A stretch of DNA of 64,000 nt, taken from assembly GCF_002088935.1 (NCBI RefSeq), contig NZ_NCSS01000006.1:2388407-2452406 (forward strand), read 5' to 3'. Under the pieces are notes generated by a model. The model saw nothing but the letters and a program-made list of their open reading frames with translations, made no database searches and had not been told where the DNA came from. The stretch's first letter is position 1. Every line of letters begins with the position of its first letter. The translations under genes were made by a program, and so were the position numbers. This document shows positions 8,822-18,361 of this stretch, in pieces. This DNA is from Henriciella litoralis. GTDB lineage: Bacteria; Pseudomonadota; Alphaproteobacteria; Caulobacterales; Hyphomonadaceae.

Positions 8822-10234
8822 TTGGCGGATATCGAGACGGACGTGGCCATTATTGGTGCGGGCACTGCAGGTCTGGCGGCTGAACGGCACGCGCGGAAAA
8901 ATGGCGCAACAACGCGGCTGATCGATCCGGCCTTTGCCGGGACGACCTGCGCCACGGTTGGCTGTATGCCGTCGAAACTGCTGATTGCGGCCGCTGAGGT
9001 CGCCCATTCGGCCCGCCATGCCGCACCTTTCGGGATTGAGCTTCCGGCGCCGAAGATAGATGGGCCGAAGGTGATGGGGCGCCTGCGCAATATGCGCGAC
9101 AATTTCGTTGAGGCGACCAAAGAGACATTTGAAAAACTGCCCGATGGCGTCGCGATCAAGGCGAGCGCGCACTTTACCGGCCCGAACGATTTGAAGCTTT
9201 CGGATGGCCGCTCGCTCAAGGCGAAAGCGATCATCATTGCGACAGGATCGGCCCCGGTCATTCCTCCGCCATTTGAGGGCTTGGGCGACCGCATTCTGAC
9301 GAATGAAACCCTGTTCGAGTTGCCGGATTTGCCAAAGTCGGTCGGTGTAATGGGTGCCGGGCCGATTGGGCTGGAGCTGGCGCAGGCTTTGGCGCGGCTT
9401 GGCGTGCGGGTTGGTGTATTCGATATTGGGGATACGCTGGGCGGCCTGCCCAAGGGCGATGTCGAGACCTCGCTTCGCGACGCGCTGGAAGCTGAATTCC
9501 CGATCTATCTAGACGTCGACACCGAGGCGACGAAAACTGAGACCGGCGTGAAGCTTAGCTGGTCAGGCAAAGGTGCCCGCGGCGAGGCTGAATATGAGCG
9601 TGTGCTTGTGTCCGCAGGACGGGCGCCGCAGCTGGACGCGCTGAAGCTGGAGACGACTGGGCTGGAGCTTGACGGTCACGGCACGCCGGTCTTCGATGCA
9701 AATACCTTGCAGTGTGGGAGTTCGAGCGTGTTCATCGCAGGCGACGCCAACCATCGGCTGCCGGTGCTGCATGAAGCCTCAGCTGGCGGAACGATTGCGG
9801 GAGTAAATGCGGCGACATTCCCGGACGTTCAGCCGATGAAACGCAAGCACGCCATGCAGGTCATGTTCACAGACCCGAACCTCGCCGTGCTCGGCGCGCC
9901 CGAGGAAGGCGAGATTACAGGCCGGGTGGATTTTTCCGATCAGGGCAGGGCCAAGGTGCATAATTGCAATCAGGGCGTCTGCGAGATCTATGCGCGACAG
10001 GCGGATGGTCTGATCGTCGGCGCGCGGATGGTGGCGCCGAACGCCGAGCATCTTGCGCATCTTATTGCCTGGTCCATCGAGCGCGGAGCGACAGCGAACG
10101 AATTGCTCGACATGCCGTTCTATCACCCGACGCTGGAGGAAGGGCTGAAGACAGCGCTTCAGGATGTCTGCAAACAGGTCGGCAGTCCGGTCCCACCTGA
10201 ACGCGATGACGAGTTCTTGCCGGGGGACCGGTAA
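8822..10234 (+). CDS. FAD-dependent pyridine nucleotide-disulfide oxidoreductase (dihydrolipoamide dehydrogenase-like)
   Basis: This 470-residue class I flavoprotein disulfide reductase has an N-terminal FAD-binding GAGTAGLAAE motif, the redox-active CATVGCMPSK pair near residues 45-50, an NAD(P) motif GAGPIGLELAQAL near 180, a second FAD motif VFIAGDAN near 305, and the C-terminal HPTLEE catalytic His-Glu. No 2-oxoacid dehydrogenase genes are nearby, so it may be a stand-alone relative rather than E3 itself; mercuric or glutathione reductase-like activity is an alternative. A TTG start at 8822 is preferred because AAGGAG at 8810-8815 is correctly spaced. A GTG at 8807 would overlap that ribosome binding site. 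Confidence 0.85.
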   Translation: MADIETDVAIIGAGTAGLAAERHARKNGATTRLIDPAFAGTTCATVGCMPSKLLIAAAEVAHSARHAAPFGIELPAPKIDGPKVMGRLRNMRDNFVEATKETFEKLPDGVAIKASAHFTGPNDLKLSDGRSLKAKAIIIATGSAPVIPPPFEGLGDRILTNETLFELPDLPKSVGVMGAGPIGLELAQALARLGVRVGVFDIGDTLGGLPKGDVETSLRDALEAEFPIYLDVDTEATKTETGVKLSWSGKGARGEAEYERVLVSAGRAPQLDALKLETTGLELDGHGTPVFDANTLQCGSSSVFIAGDANHRLPVLHEASAGGTIAGVNAATFPDVQPMKRKHAMQVMFTDPNLAVLGAPEEGEITGRVDFSDQGRAKVHNCNQGVCEIYARQADGLIVGARMVAPNAEHLAHLIAWSIERGATANELLDMPFYHPTLEEGLKTALQDVCKQVGSPVPPERDDEFLPGDR

Positions 10235-10258
10235 TGCCGGTTTAGGCTGCTATTTGGT

Positions 10259-10882
10259 TTAGTGGAGGGAGACGTTCGCGGCCAGTTTCTCGGCCTGCTC
10301 AATCCACTTTTCACGCGCAACGCGGCCCTTGAATGACAGATAGTCATCGACCCAAAGCGCTTCGGCTTCTTCCCACGCCGCGATCTGGCTGAAGTGGTAC
10401 ACGCCAATTTCATTCAGCGTCTGTGACAGCTTCGGTCCGATGCCTTTGATCTGGGTCAGGTCATCAGCTTCGCCTTCAGGCGCGCTGAGGCTGACTGGAC
10501 GACGAACGGCATCTTCAGGATCTTCGCCTGTCACGTCGGACAGAGTGAAGTAGCTAGCGAACATGCTTGCCGGCGCATTGCGGCGCATCTGGTCAAACCA
10601 GTCGGTCAGGACGCCGCCTGGAACGGTCTGAGGCCAGCGCATCCAGGTCGGCATGGCTTCGATGACTTTTGCGGTATTTTCCCAATGCTGAAGATTCATG
10701 TCCGCCAGTTTGCGGAAAAGCTCTTTGGTGGCGTCTTCAGAAGCGGCGATGTCTGCGCCTGGCTGCATGGAAGACATGGCGTCGGTCCAGGTTTTGCGCG
10801 CGGACTGGCCAAGTTCGCCCCACGCTGCAAGTGAATCGGTCCAGAGGGTCATCGGGTTAAGTTTTGTCGTCTCGGTGGTCAT
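10259..10882 (-). CDS. Phasin-like protein with C-terminal helix-hairpin-helix domain
   Basis: The 207-residue product has two parts. Residues 1-115 are helical and phasin-like (repeated Trp, Ala and Met, LADMNLQHWENTAKVIEAM), resembling proteins that coat polyhydroxyalkanoate granules. The last 65 residues are a helix-hairpin-helix module (LTQIKGIGPKLSQTLNEIG, then HFSQIAAW and FKGRVAREKWIEQA) of the kind found as a C-terminal extension on alphaproteobacterial NuoE and some ribosomal proteins. The start at 10882 is chosen because AAGGAGC lies just upstream; an upstream in-frame ATG at 10912 lacks such a site. The function is not established, and granule association is an inference. Confidence 0.7.
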   Translation of the reverse strand: MTTETTKLNPMTLWTDSLAAWGELGQSARKTWTDAMSSMQPGADIAASEDATKELFRKLADMNLQHWENTAKVIEAMPTWMRWPQTVPGGVLTDWFDQMRRNAPASMFASYFTLSDVTGEDPEDAVRRPVSLSAPEGEADDLTQIKGIGPKLSQTLNEIGVYHFSQIAAWEEAEALWVDDYLSFKGRVAREKWIEQAEKLAANVSLH

Positions 10883-11044
10883 CGTAAAGCTCCTTTTGAG
10901 CGGATGCTGCACTGCAACATAATCCGTATCGGCCCTTTAATCAAGGGTATCCCCGGCTGGCGGCGGTCTGCTGGACGCCGTTCGTGCGTCAATCGCCATA
11001 TTCACGACAGGTTCGAAGCGCCCTATGGCTGACAGGCAATTGGC

Positions 11045-11896
11045 ATGACGACAGAACGAACCCTCTCCAGCAAAATCGTCCCGGTCCCTGAGAAAGGCCG
11101 GGTATTGGTGTTTGACTCCGGCATGGGCGGACTGACCGTTGCGCGCGAGATCATGGCGCGTGCGCCGTCAATCTCTGTCGACTATGCTGCCGATACCGGC
11201 TTTTTCCCTTATGGCGACAAGTCTGACGCTGCGCTGCGCGATCGCCTGCCGCGCATTGCCGCCGAGCTGGTTAAACAGGCGCGGCCCGACGTCTTTGTCA
11301 TCGCTTGCAATACGGCCAGCACGCTGGCGCTGGAGGAGGTGCGGGCGGCGCTCGACATCCCCGTTGTCGGGACCGTGCCCGCGATCAAGCCCGCCGCCGA
11401 GCAGAGCAAGAGCGGTGTGATCGGTCTTCTCGCCACGCCTGGCACGATCCGGCGGGCCTATACCGCCAATCTGATCAGTGAGTTTGCAAGCGATGTAACG
11501 GTTATCCTGCATGGTAGCGTCGAACTGGTCCGGCTGGCCGAGGCGCATGCGGCGGGCGAGCCCTATGACCCGGCAGGCTTTGCGGCGGCTCAGGACCCAA
11601 TCTTCGAAGTGGAGCAGGGTGGGCTGGTCGATACGATTGTGCTGGCCTGCACGCATTTCCCACTGGTTCAGGCTGAGCTGGCGGCGGCCGCGCCAAGACC
11701 TGTCACCTATATCGATTCCGGCGGCGCGATTGCCCGCCAGACGCTGCGGGTGCTGGCTCGTCAGAGCTTTTCTGATGACCATGCTGAGTTGCCCGATCAT
11801 CGTCTATTTGTCTCGTCTGACCCCTCGGACAATGCGCGGCTGGTGAAGGTATGTGCCCGGTTCGGCTTTGAGACGGTGGTGCAAGTGGCCGTATGA
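11045..11896 (+). CDS. murI: Glutamate racemase
   Basis: The product interconverts L- and D-glutamate, supplying D-Glu for peptidoglycan. It has 283 residues, a normal length. The opening DSGMGGLTVAREI carries the conserved catalytic Asp. The two active-site cysteines are in ACNTAS (Cys88) and ACTHFPL (Cys202), and YAADTGFFPYG near residue 50 is the substrate loop. It stands alone, about 160 bases from the divergent phasin-like gene, and is followed by the PstS-like lipoprotein. Confidence 0.95.
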   Translation: MTTERTLSSKIVPVPEKGRVLVFDSGMGGLTVAREIMARAPSISVDYAADTGFFPYGDKSDAALRDRLPRIAAELVKQARPDVFVIACNTASTLALEEVRAALDIPVVGTVPAIKPAAEQSKSGVIGLLATPGTIRRAYTANLISEFASDVTVILHGSVELVRLAEAHAAGEPYDPAGFAAAQDPIFEVEQGGLVDTIVLACTHFPLVQAELAAAAPRPVTYIDSGGAIARQTLRVLARQSFSDDHAELPDHRLFVSSDPSDNARLVKVCARFGFETVVQVAV

Positions 11897-11926
11897 GGCT
11901 GTGGAGAGATGACAAAACTTTGCTCA

Positions 11927-11955
11927 CCTGCATCGGACTGTCACAAAACTTCGAT
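11927..11955. promoter_or_regulatory. Weak Pho-box-like site upstream of the PstS-like gene
   Basis: One exact half-site CTGTCAC (11938-11944) is flanked at 11-base phase by two poor halves, CCTGCAT (4 of 7) and CTTCGAT (4 of 7). It lies about 43 bases before a gene of a family normally controlled by PhoB. The match is weaker than the site at 3508. Confidence 0.35.
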
Positions 11956-11997
11956 ATTGGGGTCTGAAATTATGTTTACCCCGAAAGGGACGCCGCG

Positions 11998-13089
11998 ATG
12001 CGCAATCTTCTTCTCGCTCTCAGTGCCGGGCTTCTGGCCAGTGCCTGTTCGCCGGGCACAGACCTCTCTGAAATCGATGCGAGTGCCGGTGAACTGCAAG
12101 TTTTCGCGGCGGCCCCTGACGAGAAGATAAAGATTGTCGGATCGTCGACCGTCGCGCCCTTCTCGACGACCGTTGCCGAGCAGTTTGGGGCGATATCGCC
12201 GTTCCCGACGCCAATCGTCGAGACAACGGGAACGGGCGGCGGGTTCAAGGCCTTCTGCAATGGTATCGGGCCTGACCAGCCGTCGATTTCCAACGCTTCG
12301 CGGCCGATCAAATCATCCGAAGTCGAGTTATGCCGCCGCGGCGGTGTCACCGATATTGTCGAAGTGAAGATTGGCTATGACGGCATCGTGCTGGCCAATG
12401 CCAAGGGCTCTCCGGAGCTGGATCTCTCCAAGGCCGAAATCTTCCTCGCGCTGGCCGAAGAGATCCCGGACGGCAATGGCGGCTGGATGGCGAACCCCAA
12501 CCAGACCTGGCAGGACGTTGCCGACCATTTGCCCGACATGAAAATCCTCGTCTCAGGCCCGCCGCCAACATCCGGGACCCGTGATGCGTTCGCCGAACTG
12601 GCGCTTGAAGGCGGGGCGGAAGAGATCCCGCAACTGGCCGCGTTGAAAGAGAGCGACAAGGGCGAGTTCGTCAAGCGCGCGACCACGATCCGTAATGACG
12701 GCAAATGGATCGATTCAGGTGAGAACGACACCGCCATCGTCCAGACCCTGATGAAGAACCCCGACAGTATCGGCATCATGGGCTACTCATTCCTTGAGCA
12801 GAATCTCGACCGCCTCAAAGGTGCGCATGTCGAGGGGACTGACCCGACCTTTGAACAGATTGCCAGCGGCGAGTACGGCATCTCCCGTTCGATGTTCTTC
12901 TACGTCAAAAAGCAGAATGTGAATTTGGTGCCCGGCATCGAGGAATTCATTTCCGAGTTCACGCAGGAAGATGCCTGGGGGCCGACCGGCTATCTCGTTG
13001 ATAAGGGCCTCATCCCGCTGCAGGCAGAAGAGCGCGAAAAAGTGCGGGCGCATGCGCTGGCGCTCGAAGTCATGGACACCAAGAGCTAG
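11998..13089 (+). CDS. PstS-like phosphate-binding lipoprotein
   Basis: This 363-residue periplasmic lipoprotein has a short signal peptide ending in the lipobox ASAC at about residue 17. After a linker comes IKIVGSSTVAPFSTTVAEQF, the phosphate-binding-protein start with the SSTV loop, followed by GTGGGFKAFC and SGPPPTSGTRDAF. The last two line the phosphate pocket in PstS and SphX. No pstCAB genes follow, so it is either an orphan binding protein feeding an ABC system elsewhere or a phosphate sensor. It is convergent with the kinase-fold gene at 13100. Confidence 0.88.
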   Translation: MRNLLLALSAGLLASACSPGTDLSEIDASAGELQVFAAAPDEKIKIVGSSTVAPFSTTVAEQFGAISPFPTPIVETTGTGGGFKAFCNGIGPDQPSISNASRPIKSSEVELCRRGGVTDIVEVKIGYDGIVLANAKGSPELDLSKAEIFLALAEEIPDGNGGWMANPNQTWQDVADHLPDMKILVSGPPPTSGTRDAFAELALEGGAEEIPQLAALKESDKGEFVKRATTIRNDGKWIDSGENDTAIVQTLMKNPDSIGIMGYSFLEQNLDRLKGAHVEGTDPTFEQIASGEYGISRSMFFYVKKQNVNLVPGIEEFISEFTQEDAWGPTGYLVDKGLIPLQAEEREKVRAHALALEVMDTKS

Positions 13090-13099
13090 GCTTTTCGTT

Positions 13100-13984
13100 T
13101 CAGCTTGCCTCAGCGAGGATTTCGCCGATCACTTCGCGGGACCGCGCGACGATGGGCGCGTCGCTGCCGCGATAATAGGCCAGCGCGACAACAGCCGTTG
13201 ATAGCGCCCAGCCGCGGGCTCGCATCCAGACACTTTCGCTTGCAGCTGTCGCCCGGGCAAAGGCGTCACGGGCCTGGCCACTGAACACTGTATAGGCGGC
13301 CATCAGGTCACAGGCCGGGTCGCCAAGCCCCGACAACCCCCAGTCCAGAACGCCGGTGACGGCGCCGTCGCGAACCACCAGATTGGCCGGATGCAAGTCT
13401 CCATGGATCCAGGTCCGGTCATCGGGTCTGCATGGATCAGCGGTGAGCGCGGTCGACCAGACGCGGGCCAATGCGGTGGCATCGAATTCGTCTGAAAGTG
13501 TCGTGATCGCGTCTTCTGTCACGGTGTTGCGCTGGATGAGGTCCACGCCGCGCCAGTGATTGTCCGGAGCTGGTTTCGCTGCGTTTCGGGTGGGACAGCC
13601 CTGAAGGTCCAGCAGGAAGAGGGCGAGCCGGTTGGCATCTTCAATTGTGGCCGTGTGGCCGGCGGCATCCATGGAGACCCCGTGGAGCCAGGTGCAGATC
13701 ATCCATGGCCATCCGCGTGGATCAGGCAGCACGCCCTTGGCCATGAAACGCGGGGTTTCGAGCGGCAGGTCGGACAGGGTTTTCAAGGCAACGGGTTCGC
13801 GCTGGAGCAGCGAGGGCAATGCCGCATCGCGCTTGGCGATCCGCAGGCAGAGATCATTGTCGATTCTGAAGACGTAATTGTCAGTCCCGCCAGACCTGAC
13901 GAGCCGGATGTCGGCGTCTGCCAGGTCGGGAAAGCTGGATTTGACCAGCGACCGGATAAGGAAGATATCCGGCTGGTAAATCAC
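13100..13984 (-). CDS. Aminoglycoside phosphotransferase-family (APH-fold) kinase
   Basis: The 294-residue product has a protein-kinase-like fold. LCLRIAKRD holds the ATP-binding Lys, and WIHGDLHPANLVV is the Brenner motif with the catalytic Asp. VLDWGLSGLGDPACDL is the metal-binding DFG equivalent. Substrates in this family range from antibiotics to sugars and choline, and the real substrate here is not readable. It starts with GTG at 13984, overlapping the stop of the upstream glycosyltransferase by four bases (GTGA), so the pair is translationally coupled. This favours a housekeeping small-molecule or sugar substrate over antibiotic resistance. Confidence 0.8.
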   Translation of the reverse strand: MIYQPDIFLIRSLVKSSFPDLADADIRLVRSGGTDNYVFRIDNDLCLRIAKRDAALPSLLQREPVALKTLSDLPLETPRFMAKGVLPDPRGWPWMICTWLHGVSMDAAGHTATIEDANRLALFLLDLQGCPTRNAAKPAPDNHWRGVDLIQRNTVTEDAITTLSDEFDATALARVWSTALTADPCRPDDRTWIHGDLHPANLVVRDGAVTGVLDWGLSGLGDPACDLMAAYTVFSGQARDAFARATAASESVWMRARGWALSTAVVALAYYRGSDAPIVARSREVIGEILAEAS

Positions 13985-15090
13985 TCCTTGGTCTCTGGAA
14001 CGATTGGCGGCTTTTTCCTGCGGCGGCGCAGGCGGATCTTTTGCCAGAAGCGTTTGCGCTCTGGTACCGGGAGCGTGTCGAGGTTTTCGATGAACGCTTC
14101 GGCGCAAGCCTTCCAGCTATAGCCCTCTGCATATGTCCTCGCCGTGGCGCGGTCGAGGTCCAGGCAATCGAGGCAGGCCTGCTTGAGGTCCTCGCCGATC
14201 ACGCCGGCATCTGAGCCGGGGATGATGTCTCTTGGCCCGGGTGCATTATAGGCGGCCACCGGCGTTCCTGCGGCCATGGCTTCGAGTATGACGAGGCCGA
14301 ATGTGTCGGTCAGGCTTGGGAAACAGAAGACGTCAGCGCTCGCAAAGCAGGTCGCGAGCTCTTCATTGAAACGTGCGCCGAGGAATTTGACCTTGGGGTA
14401 CTTCTTTTTCAGCTCGTTCAGTTGCGGGCCTTCGCCGACGATGACCTTTGTGCCGGGCAGATCAAGCTCAACGAAAGCTTCGATATTCTTCTCCACCGCG
14501 ACCCGGCCGACATTGAGGAAGATGGGCCGTTCCATGCCTTCAAACGGATCGCCGGGCTCGCCCGCTTCGACGCGGCGGGACGGGTTGAACAGATCGACAT
14601 CGACCCCGCGCGTCCAGGAGACGACATTGTTGAAATTGTGGTCTTCCAGCTCTTTGCGCATCGACGGTGTCGCGACCATCACCTTGCCAGAATACTTGTG
14701 AAACCAGCGCACAAAGCCATAGCCCCAGGCCGTTGGGACCGGGAAACGGGCTGACACATATTCGGGAAAGCGGGTGTGATAGCTGGTCGAGAAGGGGTGT
14801 TTTTCCTTCAGGCACATGGCGCGGCCAGCCAGGCCGAGCGTGCCTTCGGTCGCAATGTGAACAGCATCTGGCTGGAAGCGTTCGAAGCGTTCTGATATTT
14901 GTCCGCGGGCAAACAAAGCGAGTTTGATCTCGCTATAGGTCGGAAGTGGGACGGTGAAAAATCCATCTGCTGGTGAGACGATTTCCCATTCATGGCCCAT
15001 CTCTTCGCACTCGGCGATGACGCGCTTCATCGTTCGGACGACGCCATTGACCTGTGGTTCCCAGGCGTCGGTAATCAACATGATGCGCAT
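13981..15090 (-). CDS. Family 4 glycosyltransferase (MgtA/PimB-like mannosyltransferase)
   Basis: This 369-residue GT-B glycosyltransferase begins LITDAWEPQVNGVVRTM, the hallmark of the MgtA-like group. SYHTRFPEY and the nucleotide-sugar site FCFPSLTDTFGLVILEAMAAGTPV (E-x7-E) are also present. Relatives transfer mannose or glucuronate from a nucleotide donor to diacylglycerol or phosphatidyl acceptors in the inner leaflet. A phosphate-free glycolipid role is plausible but inferred. It overlaps the APH-fold gene by four bases. Confidence 0.88.
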   Translation of the reverse strand: MRIMLITDAWEPQVNGVVRTMKRVIAECEEMGHEWEIVSPADGFFTVPLPTYSEIKLALFARGQISERFERFQPDAVHIATEGTLGLAGRAMCLKEKHPFSTSYHTRFPEYVSARFPVPTAWGYGFVRWFHKYSGKVMVATPSMRKELEDHNFNNVVSWTRGVDVDLFNPSRRVEAGEPGDPFEGMERPIFLNVGRVAVEKNIEAFVELDLPGTKVIVGEGPQLNELKKKYPKVKFLGARFNEELATCFASADVFCFPSLTDTFGLVILEAMAAGTPVAAYNAPGPRDIIPGSDAGVIGEDLKQACLDCLDLDRATARTYAEGYSWKACAEAFIENLDTLPVPERKRFWQKIRLRRRRKKPPIVPETKE

Positions 15091-15206
15091 ACGGTTTCCT
15101 TAAGGTGCACTTTCGACAGTTTTAGGGCCATTCGAGCTGTCGTAAACCCGCAGGTCCGTGTCAAATAGGACGTTATTGCAGGCCAATTCCCAAATGGAGC
15201 ACATCA

Positions 15207-18200
15207 ATGCCCGACACGCTCAAAACGACAAGCACTTCCTGGGATAGCATCGATGAACACAAGTTCGCCGATGAAGAAGCGCTGGTCGCGGACATATTGA
15301 AGTCCTTGCCGCTTGATGAACGCGCCAGAGCCGCCGCGGTTCGACGCGGGCGCGAACTGGTGCAGATCGCGCGTGCGGCCGGGCGGCCCAAGGGCATGAT
15401 GGAAAGCTTCCTGGAAGAGTTTGGTCTGTCGAACTCTGAGGGGCTGGCGCTGATGTGTCTGGCCGAAGCCTTGTTGCGGGTGCCCGATGCAGAGACACGA
15501 GATGATCTGATCGCAGAGAAAATCCGGTCCGGCGACTGGGGGTCTCATAAGGGCCAGTCCGATAGCTGGCTGGTCAATGCCTCGACCTGGGGGCTGATGC
15601 TGACAGGCCGCGTGATCGGAACGCCGGACGATGCGCGTAAAGGCCCGTCGACCTTCGTGCAGAGCCTTGTGCGCGAAAGCGGTGAGCCGGTGATCCGGGC
15701 CGCGATGATGCAGGCGATGCGCATCATGGGTGAACAATTCGTGCTGGGCCGGACGGTGAAGGAAGCCATCAAACGCGGCGCCAAGATGGTGAAGGCTGGC
15801 GATGCGGCCAATTTCAGCTTCGACATGCTGGGCGAAGGTGCACGGACCGCTGATGATGCATCGCGCTATCTGAAGGCCTATGAAGAGGCTATCGCAGCTG
15901 TGTCCGCCAAGAGTGACGGCTCCACTGCGCCTGAAGACAAGAACGGTATCTCGGTAAAGCTGTCGGCGCTGCATCCACGCTATGAGGCGGTGAATGAAGC
16001 GCGGGTGATGGCTGAGCTTTATCCGCGCGTCCTTGGGCTTTGTGAGCAGGCCGCCAAGGCGAACATCAATCTTTGCCTTGATGCCGAAGAGGCCGAGCGC
16101 CTCGTCATTTCGCTGAAGATCCTCGAAAAGCTGATGCGGGAGCCGTCACTCAAGGGCTGGGAGGGGCTCGGCCTTGCCGTGCAGGCCTATCAGAAGCGCG
16201 CCCATCTTGTGATCGAGCGGCTTACGCGCCTTGCGGGTGAGACGAAGATGCGCCTGATGGTGCGTCTGGTTAAGGGCGCCTATTGGGACACGGAAATCAA
16301 ACATGCCCAGGAAGATGGGATGGTGAACTTCCCGGTCTTCACAACCAAGCACGGCACGGACATCAACTACCTCTCCTGCGCGTATGCCCTGCTGAAGGCG
16401 AGCCCGCGCATCTATCCGCAATTTGCCACCCATAATGCCCATTCCCTGGCCACAATCCTGATGATGGCTGAGAGCGAAGACGTCACGCATTACGAGTTCC
16501 AGCGTCTGCACGGCATGGGTGAGCCGCTTTATGGCGCCGCCGAGAAGGGCGGGAAGGTCCGCGTCTATGCGCCTGTCGGGGCGCATAAGGATCTTCTGCC
16601 CTATCTGGTGCGCCGGCTTCTGGAGAATGGCGCGAATACGAGCTTCGTGCATTCTTTCCTCGACCCGGATGTGCCGGTTGAGGCGGTCGTTGATGACCCG
16701 ATTGCCAAGGTTGAAGCGGGCCCGCGCCGTCATCCGCGTATCCCGACGCCGCCGCGCCTTTATGGGCCGATGCGGAAGAATTCGATCGGGGTCGATCTCA
16801 GCCAGGCGAGCGAGCGGGCGGTGCTGGAGCGGAATGTTTCTGAACTCGTTGACGGCAAGGCGCTGGAGGCCGGGCCGATCATCTCCGGCAAGGCGAAGAC
16901 ATCGGGCGGCGCTGACGTGTTCGCGCCGGCAGATCTGTCGCGCAAACTCGGAACTGTGTTGGAAGCATCCGAGGCCGATGTTGATGCTGCGCTTGATGCA
17001 GCCGTGAAGTTTCAGCCTGAATGGGACCGTCTCGGCGGGGCGAAACGGGCGAAAATCCTCACCGATATGGGCGATGCGCTGGAAGCCAATATGGACCGGC
17101 TGGTCGCGCTGATGTCGCAAGAGGGCGGCAAGACGTTTGGTGACGGGGTCGCTGAAGTGCGCGAGGCGGTCGACTTTTGCCGCTATTATGCGGTCCAGGC
17201 CGAAGACAAGTTTGAGGGCCAGACGCGGCTGCCGGGGCCGGCGGGTGAGACCAATCATATTTCCCTGCATGGGCGCGGCGTGTTTGCCTGCATCTCGCCA
17301 TGGAATTTTCCGCTGGCGATCTTCACCGGGCAGATCACGGCGGCGCTGGGCGCGGGCAATACGGTTGTAGCGAAACCTGCCGAGCAGACGCCGCTGGTCG
17401 CGTTTGAGGCTGTCCGCATCTTTCAGGCGGCGGGCCTGCCAGCCGATGCATTGCATCTGCTGCCGGGGCGTGGTGAGACGGTTGGCGCAAAGCTGACGAG
17501 TGACCTTCGCGTATCGGGCGTCTGTTTTACAGGTGGCACAGACACGGCGCGGATTATCAACCGCACACTGGCGGGGCGCGATGGCCCGATTATTCCACTG
17601 ATCGCGGAGACGGGCGGGCTGAATGGTATGTTCGTCGACACGACAGCGCTGCGTGAGCAGGTGATTGACGACGTTCTGGTGTCGGCTTTCGGGTCAGCTG
17701 GGCAGAGGTGTTCGGCGCTTCGTCTTCTCTTCCTGCCCAAAGACACGGCTGATGGCCTGATCGACGGGCTGAAAGGTGCGATGGATGAGCTGAAGATCGG
17801 TGATCCGGGTAAGACTGACACTGATATTGGGCCTGTCATCGATGACGAGTCGCTTGGCCATCTGGCGGACTATCTCGCCCGGATGCAATCGGAAGCGAGC
17901 CTCATCAAGCAAATGCCTGCGCCAGAGGGGGGCCACTTCTTCGGCCCGGCCGTGGTGGAGCTGTCCTCGCTCGATCAGATCGAGAAAGAGACATTCGGGC
18001 CGGTGCTGCACATCCTGCGCTATGACCCGGACCAGATTGCCAGTGTCGGGGCAGCGCTTGAGGCCAAAGGGTATGGCCTGACACTGGGCGTTCATTCGAG
18101 GCTTGAGAGCTTTGCGGCCAAGGTGCGCGCGGCTGTGCATGCGGGCAACACCTATGTGAACCGATCGATGACGGGCGCGGTGGTTGGCGTGCAGCCATTT

Positions 18201-18332
18201 GGCGGCGAGGGCCTGTCAGGGACGGGTCCGAAGGCTGGCGGGCCGCATTACATGCTTCGCTTTGCCAGCGAACGCGTCGTTACTGTGAATATCACCGCCC
18301 AAGGTGGCGATCCCGAACTCTTGAGCCTATAA
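15207..18332 (+). CDS. putA: Bifunctional proline dehydrogenase / L-glutamate-gamma-semialdehyde dehydrogenase
   Basis: The product oxidises proline to glutamate in two steps with FAD and NAD. It has 1041 residues. The proline dehydrogenase barrel spans about 130-480 (LDAEEAERLV, MVRLVKGAYWDTEIK, EFQRLHGMGE, then RRLLENGANTSFV). The aldehyde dehydrogenase spans about 560-1035 (ISPWNFPLAIFTGQ, GVCFTGGTDTA, ETGGLNGMF with catalytic Glu801, and SAGQRCSALR with nucleophile Cys835). There is no N-terminal ribbon-helix-helix, so unlike E. coli PutA it cannot repress its own gene, and regulation must be external. No proline permease gene is beside it. Confidence 0.96.
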   Translation: MPDTLKTTSTSWDSIDEHKFADEEALVADILKSLPLDERARAAAVRRGRELVQIARAAGRPKGMMESFLEEFGLSNSEGLALMCLAEALLRVPDAETRDDLIAEKIRSGDWGSHKGQSDSWLVNASTWGLMLTGRVIGTPDDARKGPSTFVQSLVRESGEPVIRAAMMQAMRIMGEQFVLGRTVKEAIKRGAKMVKAGDAANFSFDMLGEGARTADDASRYLKAYEEAIAAVSAKSDGSTAPEDKNGISVKLSALHPRYEAVNEARVMAELYPRVLGLCEQAAKANINLCLDAEEAERLVISLKILEKLMREPSLKGWEGLGLAVQAYQKRAHLVIERLTRLAGETKMRLMVRLVKGAYWDTEIKHAQEDGMVNFPVFTTKHGTDINYLSCAYALLKASPRIYPQFATHNAHSLATILMMAESEDVTHYEFQRLHGMGEPLYGAAEKGGKVRVYAPVGAHKDLLPYLVRRLLENGANTSFVHSFLDPDVPVEAVVDDPIAKVEAGPRRHPRIPTPPRLYGPMRKNSIGVDLSQASERAVLERNVSELVDGKALEAGPIISGKAKTSGGADVFAPADLSRKLGTVLEASEADVDAALDAAVKFQPEWDRLGGAKRAKILTDMGDALEANMDRLVALMSQEGGKTFGDGVAEVREAVDFCRYYAVQAEDKFEGQTRLPGPAGETNHISLHGRGVFACISPWNFPLAIFTGQITAALGAGNTVVAKPAEQTPLVAFEAVRIFQAAGLPADALHLLPGRGETVGAKLTSDLRVSGVCFTGGTDTARIINRTLAGRDGPIIPLIAETGGLNGMFVDTTALREQVIDDVLVSAFGSAGQRCSALRLLFLPKDTADGLIDGLKGAMDELKIGDPGKTDTDIGPVIDDESLGHLADYLARMQSEASLIKQMPAPEGGHFFGPAVVELSSLDQIEKETFGPVLHILRYDPDQIASVGAALEAKGYGLTLGVHSRLESFAAKVRAAVHAGNTYVNRSMTGAVVGVQPFGGEGLSGTGPKAGGPHYMLRFASERVVTVNITAQGGDPELLSL

Positions 18333-18361
18333 ATGCAAGACGAAATCCAACGGAGGCGCCG

